This document shows, piece after piece, positions 16,973 through 27,439 of a stretch of 64,000 nucleotides of DNA. This DNA comes from an uncultured Acidaminococcus sp. (GTDB lineage Bacteria > Bacillota > Negativicutes > Acidaminococcales > Acidaminococcaceae), in contig OMYF01000012.1 of the NCBI GenBank assembly GCA_900315205.1, positions 1 through 64,000 of the forward strand. Direction: 5' to 3'. The notes under the pieces were generated by a model. It saw only the letters and a list, made by a program, of their open reading frames with translations. It did no database searches and was not told the origin of the DNA. Position numbers and translations under genes: made by a program. The first letter of the stretch is position 1, and every line of letters starts with the position of its first letter.

Positions 16973-18358
16973 TTACAGCATGAAGTATTTGCCGATGAAA
17001 AGAGCCGTCAGCACGTACATAAGCGGGCTGATCTTATCTTTATGACCGGTCAGCAGATTCAGGATGGTATAAGAAATGACACCAAAGGAAATGCCTTCGG
17101 AAATGCTGTAGCAGAAGGGCATGGCAATGATGGAGATGTAAGCCGGAAGCGCTTCGGACAGGTTTGTCATATCGATCTTCGTGACCGCCGAGAACATCAG
17201 GAACCCTACGATGATCAGGGCCGGTGCCGTCGCAAAGGACGGGATGGCCATGAAGAACGGGGACAGGAAGAGGGACAGGATGAAGAGCAGTGCCACCGTG
17301 ACGGACGTAAGGCCCGTGCGGCCGCCTTCAGCGACGCCGGCGGCGCTTTCCACGAAGGTCGTGACGGTGCTCGTACCCATCAGGGCACCGGTGCAGGTTG
17401 CACAGGCATCCGCCATCAGGGCACCTTTGATGTGGGGCAGACGGCCCTTTTCGTCGAGCATGTTGCTCTTGGAGGCTACCCCGATCAACGTGCCCAGCGT
17501 ATCAAAGAGGTCGACGAAGAGGAATGCGAAAATGACGGCGAAGAAGTCCAGGGACAGGACATTGCTGAAATCCAGCTGACCCCAGACGGGCAGCGGACTG
17601 ATGGGCGCAAAGGATGCAGCGCCGCGGGAGAGGTCGGGGAAGACACTGAAGGCGCCCAGTTTGGGATCCGGGACGTAAAGGCCCGTGGCTTCACAGATCA
17701 TTCCGAGTACCCATGTACCCAGGATGCCGAACAGGATATTGCCGCGGACGTTTTTGATGATCAGATAGGATGTGAACAGGATCCCGATGAGCGCGATGAC
17801 GACGGTGATCCCCACGCTGTGGAAGGATCCGTCCGCCATGGATTTGGTAAAGGAGTACAGCGAAACTTTCGTAGCCGGATTGGCGACAACGATCTTAGCG
17901 TTCAAAAGGCCGATGAAAGCGATGAAGAGACCGATACCTACCGAGATGGCCCGTTTGAGCGTCAGGGGGATGGCGTTGAAGATGGCTTCCCGGACGTTCG
18001 TCAGGGAGAGCACGATGAAGATGATGCCTTCGACAAAGACGGCGGTCAGTGCCATCTGCCAGGAATATCCCATCTGGATGACGACCGTGTAGGCAAAATA
18101 GGCGTTCAGCCCCATGCCCGGTGCGAGAGCAAAAGGATAGTTCGCAAAAAGCGCCATGAACAGGGTTCCCAGAGCGGAAGCCAGGGCTGTCGTCGTGAGC
18201 AGGGCACCTTTATCCATGCCGGCGGCGCTCAGGATCAGCGGATTGACGATCAGGATGTAGGCCATCGTCATGAAGGTCGTGATGCCTGCGATGATCTCCG
18301 TCCGGGCGGAGGTCTTGTTTTCCTTTAAATGGAAAACGCTGTCTAACATTTCTTCCAT
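16973..18358 (-). CDS. NCS2 family purine permease (AzgA/PbuG type)
   Basis: A 461-residue inner-membrane transporter with about 13-14 hydrophobic segments. The AzgA/PbuG branch of NCS2 is indicated by TARTEIIAGITTFMTMAYILIVNPLIL near the start, the APGMGLNAYFAYTVV segment, and FLFVDLFDTLGTLIGVA and GALMGTSTVTTFVESAAGVAEGGRTGL further on. Members import guanine, hypoxanthine or adenine with protons. It lies 49 bases after the ttcA-like gene on the same strand. The short gap leaves no room for a purine riboswitch. Confidence 0.93.
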   Translation of the reverse strand: MEEMLDSVFHLKENKTSARTEIIAGITTFMTMAYILIVNPLILSAAGMDKGALLTTTALASALGTLFMALFANYPFALAPGMGLNAYFAYTVVIQMGYSWQMALTAVFVEGIIFIVLSLTNVREAIFNAIPLTLKRAISVGIGLFIAFIGLLNAKIVVANPATKVSLYSFTKSMADGSFHSVGITVVIALIGILFTSYLIIKNVRGNILFGILGTWVLGMICEATGLYVPDPKLGAFSVFPDLSRGAASFAPISPLPVWGQLDFSNVLSLDFFAVIFAFLFVDLFDTLGTLIGVASKSNMLDEKGRLPHIKGALMADACATCTGALMGTSTVTTFVESAAGVAEGGRTGLTSVTVALLFILSLFLSPFFMAIPSFATAPALIIVGFLMFSAVTKIDMTNLSEALPAYISIIAMPFCYSISEGISFGVISYTILNLLTGHKDKISPLMYVLTALFIGKYFML

Positions 18359-18407
18359 AACAACTTTCCCTTTCTTAAACAGAAAATCTCATCTTTATGC
18401 AATGCCG

Positions 18408-19199
18408 TCAATGGGGCTGTTTTTTCCAGAAGGCCCGGAAGCGGGCCAGCATTTCTTTCTGGGTCGGCCGTGCCGGCCAGAGCTCCTCTTCGTCAGAGTG
18501 CCGCAGCGCCGAGGCCATATGATCATAGAAATGCGGGATTTTCTTATCCAGTTCGACAGCGAGCTCCTTCATATCCTGCCGCTCAGTATGCCCGTCGTAG
18601 GGACAGGGATTCTTGAGCGGCTGCAGGCCGATCGCTTTGCCGTAGGCGATGATTTCCGACTCCCGGTAGAAGAGCAGGGGCCGGATGACTGTCAGACCCG
18701 TCCTGGTCAGATAGGTCACCGGCAGAAAGGTCCTGTTCTGGCCTGACTGGAAAAGGTTCAGCATAAGGGTCTCCACGGCGTCATCGTTGTGATGGGCGAG
18801 GGCCACCTTGTTGCAGCCCAGTTCCCGGGCTTTGCGGTTCATGGCCGCCCGGCGGAAGTAGGCACAGGAAAAACACGGCGTGTTGCCGCGGTGGTTCCAG
18901 ACTTCCTCGACGTTGACCTGTTCCGACCAGTGTTTCAGGCCATACCGGCGGCAGAACATCTCCAGTTCTTTTTTGGGGAAATCCGGTGCGAACATGCCGT
19001 CCAGGGTATAGGCTTCCAGATCGAAATGGCGGGGGGAATGGCGCTGGATCTCGGCCAGGGCCGCCGTCAGGAACATACTGTCCTTGCCGCCGGAAAGACC
19101 GATGAGGATGCGGTCCCCTTCTTCGATCATGTTGAATTCAATGACAGCCCGCCAGAGTTTGTTCAGGTATTCAGCGGGCACATAAGGTGTATGGGACAT
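18408..19199 (-). CDS. TtcA-family tRNA 2-thiolation ATPase
   Basis: A 263-residue PP-loop ATPase. The pyrophosphate-binding motif IGLSGGKDSMFL lies near residue 35, PCFSCAYFRR supplies the CxxC pair, and AHHNDDAVETLMLNLFQSG and PLLFYRE are family segments. TtcA proteins use an iron-sulfur cluster to thiolate cytidine 32 of tRNA; this one also carries a third Cys (NPCPYDGHTERQDMK), as expected for the cluster. Some relatives in anaerobes act on other tRNA positions, so I keep the call at family level. It precedes the purine permease and diverges from pcrA. Confidence 0.9.
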   Translation of the reverse strand: MSHTPYVPAEYLNKLWRAVIEFNMIEEGDRILIGLSGGKDSMFLTAALAEIQRHSPRHFDLEAYTLDGMFAPDFPKKELEMFCRRYGLKHWSEQVNVEEVWNHRGNTPCFSCAYFRRAAMNRKARELGCNKVALAHHNDDAVETLMLNLFQSGQNRTFLPVTYLTRTGLTVIRPLLFYRESEIIAYGKAIGLQPLKNPCPYDGHTERQDMKELAVELDKKIPHFYDHMASALRHSDEEELWPARPTQKEMLARFRAFWKKQPH

Positions 19200-19424
19200 G
19201 ACAGCTTCCTTTCAGAAGAAATACGGAGGTGTGCAGCCATTCGCTTCCCGGCAGCCGGGGCGCCGGATGGATCCCCGCCCGGCAGGCCCGAGAGCCTCCA
19301 GGAGGGCTTTTGTCCAAAGCGGGCACAGCCTGGCAGCACGCTTCCTGGATGATTCTTCTATTATAGCAAAAATGGGCTGAATCTGTTAGAATGTTAGGGA
19401 CAAAACAGAAGAATCGAGGAAAAA

Positions 19425-21674
19425 ATGCAGGATTTATTATCTTCTTTGAACGAACAACAGGCTGAGGCTGTGCAGCAAACAGCCGGGCCTCTTTTAATTT
19501 TGGCGGGCGCCGGCAGCGGCAAGACCAAGGTCCTGACGACGCGGATCGCGTATCTGCTTGCCAAAGGCGTGGCACCGTACCACATCCTTGCCATCACTTT
19601 TACGAACAAGGCAGCCAAAGAGATGCGGCAGCGTGTGGATGCTCTTGTCGGACCGGCTGCCAAGGACGTGTGGCTCTACACGTTCCACGGCTTCTGCAAC
19701 CAGGTGCTGCGGAGGGAAGTCAAACATCTCAGGGGATACAGCCCGGGATTTACCATCTACGATGCGACGGACTGCAAAAATGTCCTCAAAGAAGTCCTCA
19801 AGGCTCTGAAACTGGATGAGAAATTCTATCCCGTCAACAGCCTCATGTCCATCATCTCGAATGCCAAGAATGCGCAGATCGATGCCGTGCGGTTCCAGGA
19901 ACAGGCGGACGATTTCCACCGTAAGAAAGTGGCCGAAGTGTACCTCGAGTACAGCAAACGGCTGCTGGCGAGCAATGCCATCGATTTTGACGATCTGCTC
20001 CTGCTCACGGTGCGGCTGCTCCAGCAGGACCGGGAAGTCCGAGAGAAGTATCAGCAGCGTTTCCATTATGTCATGATCGACGAATATCAGGATACGAACC
20101 ATGTGCAGTACCTCCTGGCCAAGCTCCTCAGTGCGCCGGAAAACAACCTCTGTGCTGTCGGGGACATCGACCAGAGCATTTACGGCTGGCGCGGGGCGGA
20201 CATCCGCAATATCCTCGATTTTGAAAAGGATTATCCCAAAGCCCGGATCTTCAAACTGGAGCAGAACTACCGTTCCACCCAGGTCATCCTGGATGCGGCG
20301 AATGCAGTCATTGAGCACAACGCGGCCCGCCGGCCCAAGAATCTCTGGACCGACAACGGGAACGGCAGGCCCATTGTCTATTTCCAGGCTTTCAATGACC
20401 GGAACGAAGCGGACTTTGTCGTCCATCATATGCGCAGCCTCCGGGGGGAGGGGTTCCGGTACGGTGATATGGCCGTCCTCTACCGGACCAACGCACAGTC
20501 CCGCATGTTTGAAGAAACGCTGATCCGCAGCGGTGTGCCCTATATCATGGTCGGGAGCCTTAAATTCTACGACCGCAAGGAAATCAAGGATATCCTGTCG
20601 TACCTGCGCTTCCTTGTGAACGGCCACGATGTGCAGGCGATGGAACGGATCATCAATGAACCCAAACGGGGCATCGGAGCCGTATCGCTCACCAAACTGC
20701 GCGGCTTTATGAACCAGACACCGCTTACGCTCAGTGAAATCGTGGCCAACCCTGCAGTGAAGCCGGTCCTGGGCCGGGCTTTCGATAAGATTGCTGCCTT
20801 CAGCCGGCTCATGGACGGACTGAGGGCGGAACAGGACAGCCTTTCCGTGAAGGATCTCATTACCAGGGTCCTTACGGAAACGGGATATCTGGACAGCCTG
20901 AATGAGGAGAATACGGAACAGTCCAGGGGGCGGATCGAGAACCTGCACGAACTGATGCGGATCGCTGACGAATTTATGAGTGAGGAAGAAACTGAAGGCG
21001 TCCGCACGCTGGAAGATTTCCTGAACCACATCGCTCTGGTATCCGATATCGATGATGCCAGGCTGAGTAAGGACAGCGTGACGCTGATGACGCTCCATTC
21101 TGCCAAGGGCCTGGAATTTCCCGTGGTCTTCATGGCCGGTATGGAAGAAGGTCTTTTCCCGAGCCAGCGTTCCCTGGACGACGAGGATAAACTGGAGGAG
21201 GAAAGGCGGCTGTGCTATGTGGGGATCACCCGCGCCAAGAAGCGCCTGTACCTGACCAGCTGCCGGAGCCGCATGCTCTATGGCCGGACTGTGATGCTCC
21301 CGCCTTCGCGCTTCCTGCAGGAAATCCCCCGTCAGCTCATCCAGGATGCAGTTCCGGACCACGGCGCTTTTGGAGCAGGTTCCGGCGGACCGGGAGGATT
21401 CCGTCAGCAGCGGCCTGAGTCGGGGCTGCGCGGCATCCTGCAAAGCCGCGGCAGCAGCCGGGAAGTGCCGGCCGGAGGGGCAGGCCGTTTCATCCCGGAC
21501 GGCGATGCACCGGTGCATTTCCACCCCGGTGAAAGGGTGCGCCACAAGACCTGGGGCGTCGGTACGATCATCGAAGCCAGGGATGAAGAGGATGGACAGA
21601 TCGTCAAGGTGGCTTTCCCGGGGAAAGGGATCAAATCCATCCTGACGAAATACAAGGTACTCCAGAAAGCATAA
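19425..21674 (+). CDS. pcrA: ATP-dependent DNA helicase PcrA (UvrD/Rep family)
   Basis: A 749-residue SF1A helicase. Motif I is ILAGAGSGKTKVLTTRI, Ia ITFTNKAAKEM, II VMIDEYQDTN, III VGDIDQSIYGWRGA, IV LEQNYRS, V VTLMTLHSAKGLEFPVVF and VI YVGITRAKKRLYL. The carboxy end keeps the PcrA Tudor-like module (FHPGERVRHKTWGVGTII) that contacts RNA polymerase. It works in DNA repair, plasmid rolling-circle replication and removal of transcription conflicts. ligA follows after 12 bases, the standard Firmicute pcrA-ligA pair. Confidence 0.98.
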   Translation: MQDLLSSLNEQQAEAVQQTAGPLLILAGAGSGKTKVLTTRIAYLLAKGVAPYHILAITFTNKAAKEMRQRVDALVGPAAKDVWLYTFHGFCNQVLRREVKHLRGYSPGFTIYDATDCKNVLKEVLKALKLDEKFYPVNSLMSIISNAKNAQIDAVRFQEQADDFHRKKVAEVYLEYSKRLLASNAIDFDDLLLLTVRLLQQDREVREKYQQRFHYVMIDEYQDTNHVQYLLAKLLSAPENNLCAVGDIDQSIYGWRGADIRNILDFEKDYPKARIFKLEQNYRSTQVILDAANAVIEHNAARRPKNLWTDNGNGRPIVYFQAFNDRNEADFVVHHMRSLRGEGFRYGDMAVLYRTNAQSRMFEETLIRSGVPYIMVGSLKFYDRKEIKDILSYLRFLVNGHDVQAMERIINEPKRGIGAVSLTKLRGFMNQTPLTLSEIVANPAVKPVLGRAFDKIAAFSRLMDGLRAEQDSLSVKDLITRVLTETGYLDSLNEENTEQSRGRIENLHELMRIADEFMSEEETEGVRTLEDFLNHIALVSDIDDARLSKDSVTLMTLHSAKGLEFPVVFMAGMEEGLFPSQRSLDDEDKLEEERRLCYVGITRAKKRLYLTSCRSRMLYGRTVMLPPSRFLQEIPRQLIQDAVPDHGAFGAGSGGPGGFRQQRPESGLRGILQSRGSSREVPAGGAGRFIPDGDAPVHFHPGERVRHKTWGVGTIIEARDEEDGQIVKVAFPGKGIKSILTKYKVLQKA

Positions 21675-23708
<2,034 letters not shown>

Positions 23709-23847
23709 AAGTCCGCAGCAGGGCCGGGATCCCATGCTGAAAGGGGCTTGATGGTACCGTGATGCGGGCTCCATCAGGCTGACAATGGAACAGGATCATA
23801 CAGCCTCCGACTGGATCTGCCGCCGGACAGGTCCGTGATCTGTACCC

Positions 23848-23881
23848 TCCTTACTGGACATCGTCCAGTAAGGATTTTTTT
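23848..23881 (+). terminator. Terminator of pcrA-ligA
   Basis: Perfect 12-bp stem TCCTTACTGGAC / GTCCAGTAAGGA with an ATC loop and seven T. About 140 bases of non-coding DNA separate it from ligA. Confidence 0.92.
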
Positions 23882-23917
23882 ATGGTGCACATTCCTGAAA
23901 GCTGATTTTTTCTTTGC

Positions 23918-23969
23918 GGACCGTCCCGGAGACGGAAGGAATTCTCTCCGGAGCGGTCCTGTTTTTTTT
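23918..23969 (+). terminator. Second terminator-like hairpin
   Basis: GGACCG..CCGGAG pairs with CTCCGG..CGGTCC with two mismatches, followed by TGTTTTTTTT. It stands 37 bases after the first terminator and could be a backup. The remaining bases to 24098 hold nothing that I recognise. Confidence 0.5.
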
Positions 23970-24098
23970 GGGGATACGGAAAGATCCCTCCCCGCAGACT
24001 CTTTCTGTTCCAGTCTTCTGCGAAGAGGGATCATGGCAGTGCAGTCCACTGCTTTTCTTATCCTGTATGCAGCTCTCAGCTGCCGGCGTGCCCTGCGG

Positions 24099-24710
24099 TC
24101 AGCTCCGGCTGCTTATGGCATACAGTTTTTCCAGTACTTCTTTTGTCAGGCGGCAGTCGTCGACGGCGCGGTGATGATTGCCTTCGATCCCGAAATACTG
24201 GCACAGGAACTCCAGGCTGTAGTGGGGAAGCCCGGGCAGTACGGTTTTGGCAAGCCTGCGCGTGTCCAGCCAGGGATTGTCGAGATGTTCTCCCGTGATC
24301 TGATAGATCCGGTCATACAGGAAGTCGATATCGAAGTTCACATTATGGCCTGCAAGCGTATAGCCGCCGATGAAACTGCGGAATTCCGGGAGGATATCGG
24401 CAAAGCGGGGAGCCTGGGCAAGATCTTCATTGCGGATCCCGGTCAGGTTCGTGATGAACGGAGTCAGCCGGCGGTAGGGCTCGGGCTGGAGAAAGGTCTG
24501 AAATTCGCGGACTGCGCTGCTGCCCTGGACCAGGATGGCCCCGATTTCAATGATGGCATCGCGGGCCGGATAGAGCCCTGTCGTTTCAATATCGATAATC
24601 ACATAGGAATGGGGAAGGATGAGGGACCCCTTTCCTTTCTTTCTTCCCGCTTTTTTGGCAGTGGGGGAAAGCGGCGGGAGCGCAAACAGAGAATCGGAAT
24701 AAGGTTCCAT
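24099..24710 (-). CDS. DnaQ-like 3'-5' exonuclease (DEDDh)
   Basis: A 203-residue exonuclease. The DEDDh residues are visible: Asp and Glu in VIIDIETTGL, Asp in HNVNFDIDFLY, His and Asp in NHHRAVDDCRLT. The first 35 residues are a basic, Pro/Lys-rich leader. Standalone domains of this PolC-epsilon type act in proofreading, repair or RNA trimming; nothing nearby narrows this. An AGGAGG site precedes the ATG. Confidence 0.9.
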   Translation of the reverse strand: MEPYSDSLFALPPLSPTAKKAGRKKGKGSLILPHSYVIIDIETTGLYPARDAIIEIGAILVQGSSAVREFQTFLQPEPYRRLTPFITNLTGIRNEDLAQAPRFADILPEFRSFIGGYTLAGHNVNFDIDFLYDRIYQITGEHLDNPWLDTRRLAKTVLPGLPHYSLEFLCQYFGIEGNHHRAVDDCRLTKEVLEKLYAISSRS

Positions 24711-24869
24711 GAAGGACCTCCTTTCTATTCCGCCGGGACCATGTCTTAAAAGACTGTCCGCCGGAATATTCTATTATACCTGTAGGAAATGGTTTTGAAA
24801 ATAGGAAAAATGGCAGGAGAGGGGAAGGAAAAACGTTACCGGACACAGGGGAGCACCGGGTACGGGAAT

Positions 24870-24900
24870 AAAAAAATCCCGTTCCGGGTGGAACGGGATT
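24870..24900 (-). terminator. Terminator of cstA
   Basis: ATCCCGTTCC / GGAACGGGAT with a GGGT loop, followed on the minus strand by a T-run, 19 bases after the cstA stop. Confidence 0.9.
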
Positions 24901-24918
24901 TGCTGATATCGAAGGATA

Positions 24919-26595
24919 TCAGTTCTGGGACTGGATATCGGTGCTGCTGTCTTCTTCAGGGTTTACCAGTTCCTTGCCGCAGTGCTTGACGACAAGGATG
25001 GCCAGTGCCATCAGGGCAATGGCTACGACGAGCTGCAGACCGTCAACCATCAGCACGAACTTGCCTGCCATCATCTTGGTGTAGATGCCATAGACGGACA
25101 TGCAAAGGGCTGTCATGGTCACGATGAACATGAAGCACATCGGGACGTAGAGCATCCAGCTCTTGCGGCCCGTGGTGCGCAGGAATACGGCCAGGCCGAT
25201 GAGTACGAGGGAAGCGAGCAGCTGGTTGGCTGCACCGAAGAGCGGCCAGATGTTCAGATAGCCGCCGAGGCAGAGCAGGTAGCTCGGGATCAGGGTCACG
25301 ATCGTGGCCACATAGGTGTTGCTCAGGAACTTGGAAACAGGGCTGTCATATTCGGACAGGAATTCCTGCATCATCATACGGCCGATACGGGTAACGGCGT
25401 CGATGGTGGTCATGGCCAGGGCGGAAATGCACATGGTCACGATGCAGTTGCTGACATAGGGAGGGATCCCGAAGATGGCGAAATACTTGCCGATGGCGGA
25501 ACCGAAGATGGCGAACGGAGTAGCCTTCGGAAGCGCACCGTCAACTGCGACGGAGCAGGCAATGACGAGGGAAACCACACCAAGGACGGATTCAATCAGC
25601 ATGGAACCATAGCCAACGGGGAGCATATCTTTTTCGTTGGAAATGGTCTTGGAGGAAGTACCGGAAGAAACCAGGCTGTGGAAACCGGAAACGGCACCGC
25701 AGGCGATGGTGACGAACAGGATCGGGAACATGGGTTTGCCGCCTACGACAAAGCCCTTGAAAGCAGGCATGTTCAGCGTCGGGTTGCCGACGATGATGCC
25801 GACGACACCGGCAAAGATCATGCCGAGCAGCAGGAATACGCTCAGATAGTCACGCGGCTGGATGAGGAGCCACATGGGCAGGACGGAAGCGATGAAGCAG
25901 TATGCATACGTCGCATACAGCCAGGAAGTGCGGGAAGCAAAGATCGGATGGGCGATACCGCCGGCGATCATGGCTACCATGCAGATGATGGCCAGGATGA
26001 TTTCCTTGCCCCCGGTGATCTTGAAACGGCGCGTAATGACACCGAAGATCATGGCAACGAATACGTACAGGGTGGAAATGGAACCTGCGGCAGCGTTCGG
26101 ACCCAGTTCAGCACCGGTCTTGGAGAAGCCGTTGAAGGTGCTGGCCATGATATCGGAGAAAGCTGCGATGACGAGCAGGGAGAACAGCCAGGCGAAAATC
26201 AGAAACAGCTTGCAGCCCGTGTGGCCGACATACTGTTCGATGATCTTGCCCATGGATTTGCCGTCGTTCTTTACGGAAGCATACAGGGATGTGAAATCCT
26301 GCACGGCACCGAAGAAGATGCCGCCGACGAGCAGCCAGAGGAAAGCCGGCAGCCAGCCGAACATGCAGGCGATGATCGGGCCCGTGACAGGGCCTGCACC
26401 CGTGATGGAGGAGAACTGATGGGCAAAGACAGTAAAGCGCGATGCCGGTGCAAAGTCACGGCCGTCTTCAAAGCGGTAGGCAGGGGTCTTCGCATCCGGA
26501 TCGATTCCCCAAGTCCTAACGAGCCAGCGACCGTAGAACAGATAACCGCACGCAAATACGATGATGGCAATACAAACAAGTGTTAATCCGTTCAT
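24919..26595 (-). CDS. cstA: Carbon starvation protein CstA (peptide/pyruvate transporter family)
   Basis: A 558-residue polytopic membrane protein. Family features include GWLPAFLWLLVGGIFFGAVQDFTSLYASVKNDGKSMG, the SSITGAGPVTGPIIA segment and GFHSLVSSGTSSKTISNEKD. Members of the CstA/BtsT family import peptides or pyruvate, often under carbon limitation. This is the shorter clade (E. coli CstA is about 700 residues). It stands alone under a promoter whose spacer contains TTGTATACAA, a site type bound by GntR-family regulators, so induction by a metabolite-sensing repressor is likely. Confidence 0.93.
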   Translation of the reverse strand: MNGLTLVCIAIIVFACGYLFYGRWLVRTWGIDPDAKTPAYRFEDGRDFAPASRFTVFAHQFSSITGAGPVTGPIIACMFGWLPAFLWLLVGGIFFGAVQDFTSLYASVKNDGKSMGKIIEQYVGHTGCKLFLIFAWLFSLLVIAAFSDIMASTFNGFSKTGAELGPNAAAGSISTLYVFVAMIFGVITRRFKITGGKEIILAIICMVAMIAGGIAHPIFASRTSWLYATYAYCFIASVLPMWLLIQPRDYLSVFLLLGMIFAGVVGIIVGNPTLNMPAFKGFVVGGKPMFPILFVTIACGAVSGFHSLVSSGTSSKTISNEKDMLPVGYGSMLIESVLGVVSLVIACSVAVDGALPKATPFAIFGSAIGKYFAIFGIPPYVSNCIVTMCISALAMTTIDAVTRIGRMMMQEFLSEYDSPVSKFLSNTYVATIVTLIPSYLLCLGGYLNIWPLFGAANQLLASLVLIGLAVFLRTTGRKSWMLYVPMCFMFIVTMTALCMSVYGIYTKMMAGKFVLMVDGLQLVVAIALMALAILVVKHCGKELVNPEEDSSTDIQSQN

Positions 26596-26685
26596 AAATC
26601 TAACTCCTTTCGCAAAATGTTACCGGTTCAGGAATCCGGCAGCAGAGTGACATTGTTTTTTCTCGGATGCGTTTGTCAGTGAATT

Positions 26686-26714
26686 AATCTATCACTTGTA
26701 TACAAAAATGTCAA
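26686..26714 (-). promoter_or_regulatory. cstA promoter with TTGTATACAA palindrome
   Basis: On the minus strand TTGACA (26709-26714) and TAGATT (26686-26691) have a 17-base spacer holding the 10-base palindrome TTGTATACAA (26696-26705). Bases 26715-26940 are AT-rich with no credible gene. Confidence 0.6.
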
Positions 26715-26942
26715 CACTCTTTTCTGTAAAAATCCAAAAAACAAAGAAAGTGTAATTTTCTAATTCATATAGAAGGAAGATTATAAAAAACGTCCTTGTT
26801 GAGTGTACTTTTCGAAAGGCCTGTACTGGATTTTCCTATCGCTGAGAAGCGGATTGTTACTCTTTGTGGAATTTTTGTGAAAAAAGATGGAAAATATGAG
26901 CTGTTTTCCGGTTAGATTCCAGGAATTGCATAAGAAAATCTG

Positions 26943-26970
26943 TTGACAGAATGGCGAAAACATATATAAT
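26943..26970 (+). promoter_or_regulatory. Promoter of the leucine T-box transcript
   Basis: TTGACA (26943-26948), 16 bases, TATAAT (26965-26970). Transcription should begin near 26977, just ahead of the T-box leader. Confidence 0.75.
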
Positions 26971-26984
26971 AAAAGTTAAACCAA

Positions 26985-27273
26985 TAAAAAATGGAATGAA
27001 AAGCATCGATCGGGAATAGTAGCGGTCGGACAGGCCTTTCAGAGAACTGCCGGGTGGTGCAAGGCAGGAAGGAAGTCCTCTGTGAATCTGGCCCGGGAGC
27101 TGCTCCGGTGAAATGACAGTAGTCGGAGCCGTCAGGCGGTCGTTACTCCGCCGGGCATTGGACGGGCCGCAGAGGGCCCGATGATGCTGGATAAGAGGCC
27201 GCCGCAGGCGGCAAAAAGAGTGGTACCGCAGAGCTTCAAGCGCTTTGTCTCTTGGGAGACAAAGCGCTTTTTA
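26985..27273 (+). promoter_or_regulatory. T-box riboswitch, leucine specifier (CUG) inferred
   Basis: Stem I elements are visible: AATAGTAG (27016-27023 region), an AGAGA motif in a CAGAG/CTCTG helix, and GTGGTGCAA in the distal loop. The specifier side reads GAAT then CTG (27088-27090) then G. The isoleucine T-box at 54394 reads GAAC then ATC then A at the same place, so CTG (Leu) is the aligned codon. The T-box sequence AGAGTGGTACCGCAG (27217-27231) gives TGGT for the tRNA NCCA end, which calls for discriminator A, as in tRNA-Leu. A terminator with a 14-bp stem (27238-27269) and T-run ends it. It would raise expression of the gene at 27440 when tRNA-Leu is uncharged. Confidence 0.88.
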
Positions 27274-27439
27274 TATATAGAGAACATGTTTTTGACTTTT
27301 GTTTTCTGTGCTGTCAGGACCCGGGTCCGTCCGGTGGGGAAAATGCTGCATGCTGCAGTCACTGCGGTGCGGGGGAGGTCTGCCGCTTCCGTGCGGGAGC
27401 GCGCAGGAAGAGTATTCAGTCAAAAGGAGATGCCTGGAT

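Noticed and set aside
18359-18407. Possible purine riboswitch before the NCS2 permease
   Set aside because: Only 49 bases separate it from the ttcA-like gene; no three-way junction can fit.
26781-26963. 60-residue minus-strand frame in the AT-rich gap before the T-box
   Set aside because: No ribosome site, low-complexity Phe/Ser/Lys content, and it overlaps the T-box promoter.
27082-27092. Serine (UCU) or glycine (GGC) reading of the T-box specifier
   Set aside because: The aligned position in the isoleucine T-box favours CUG, and the TGGT bulge demands discriminator A, whereas tRNA-Ser normally has G and tRNA-Gly U.
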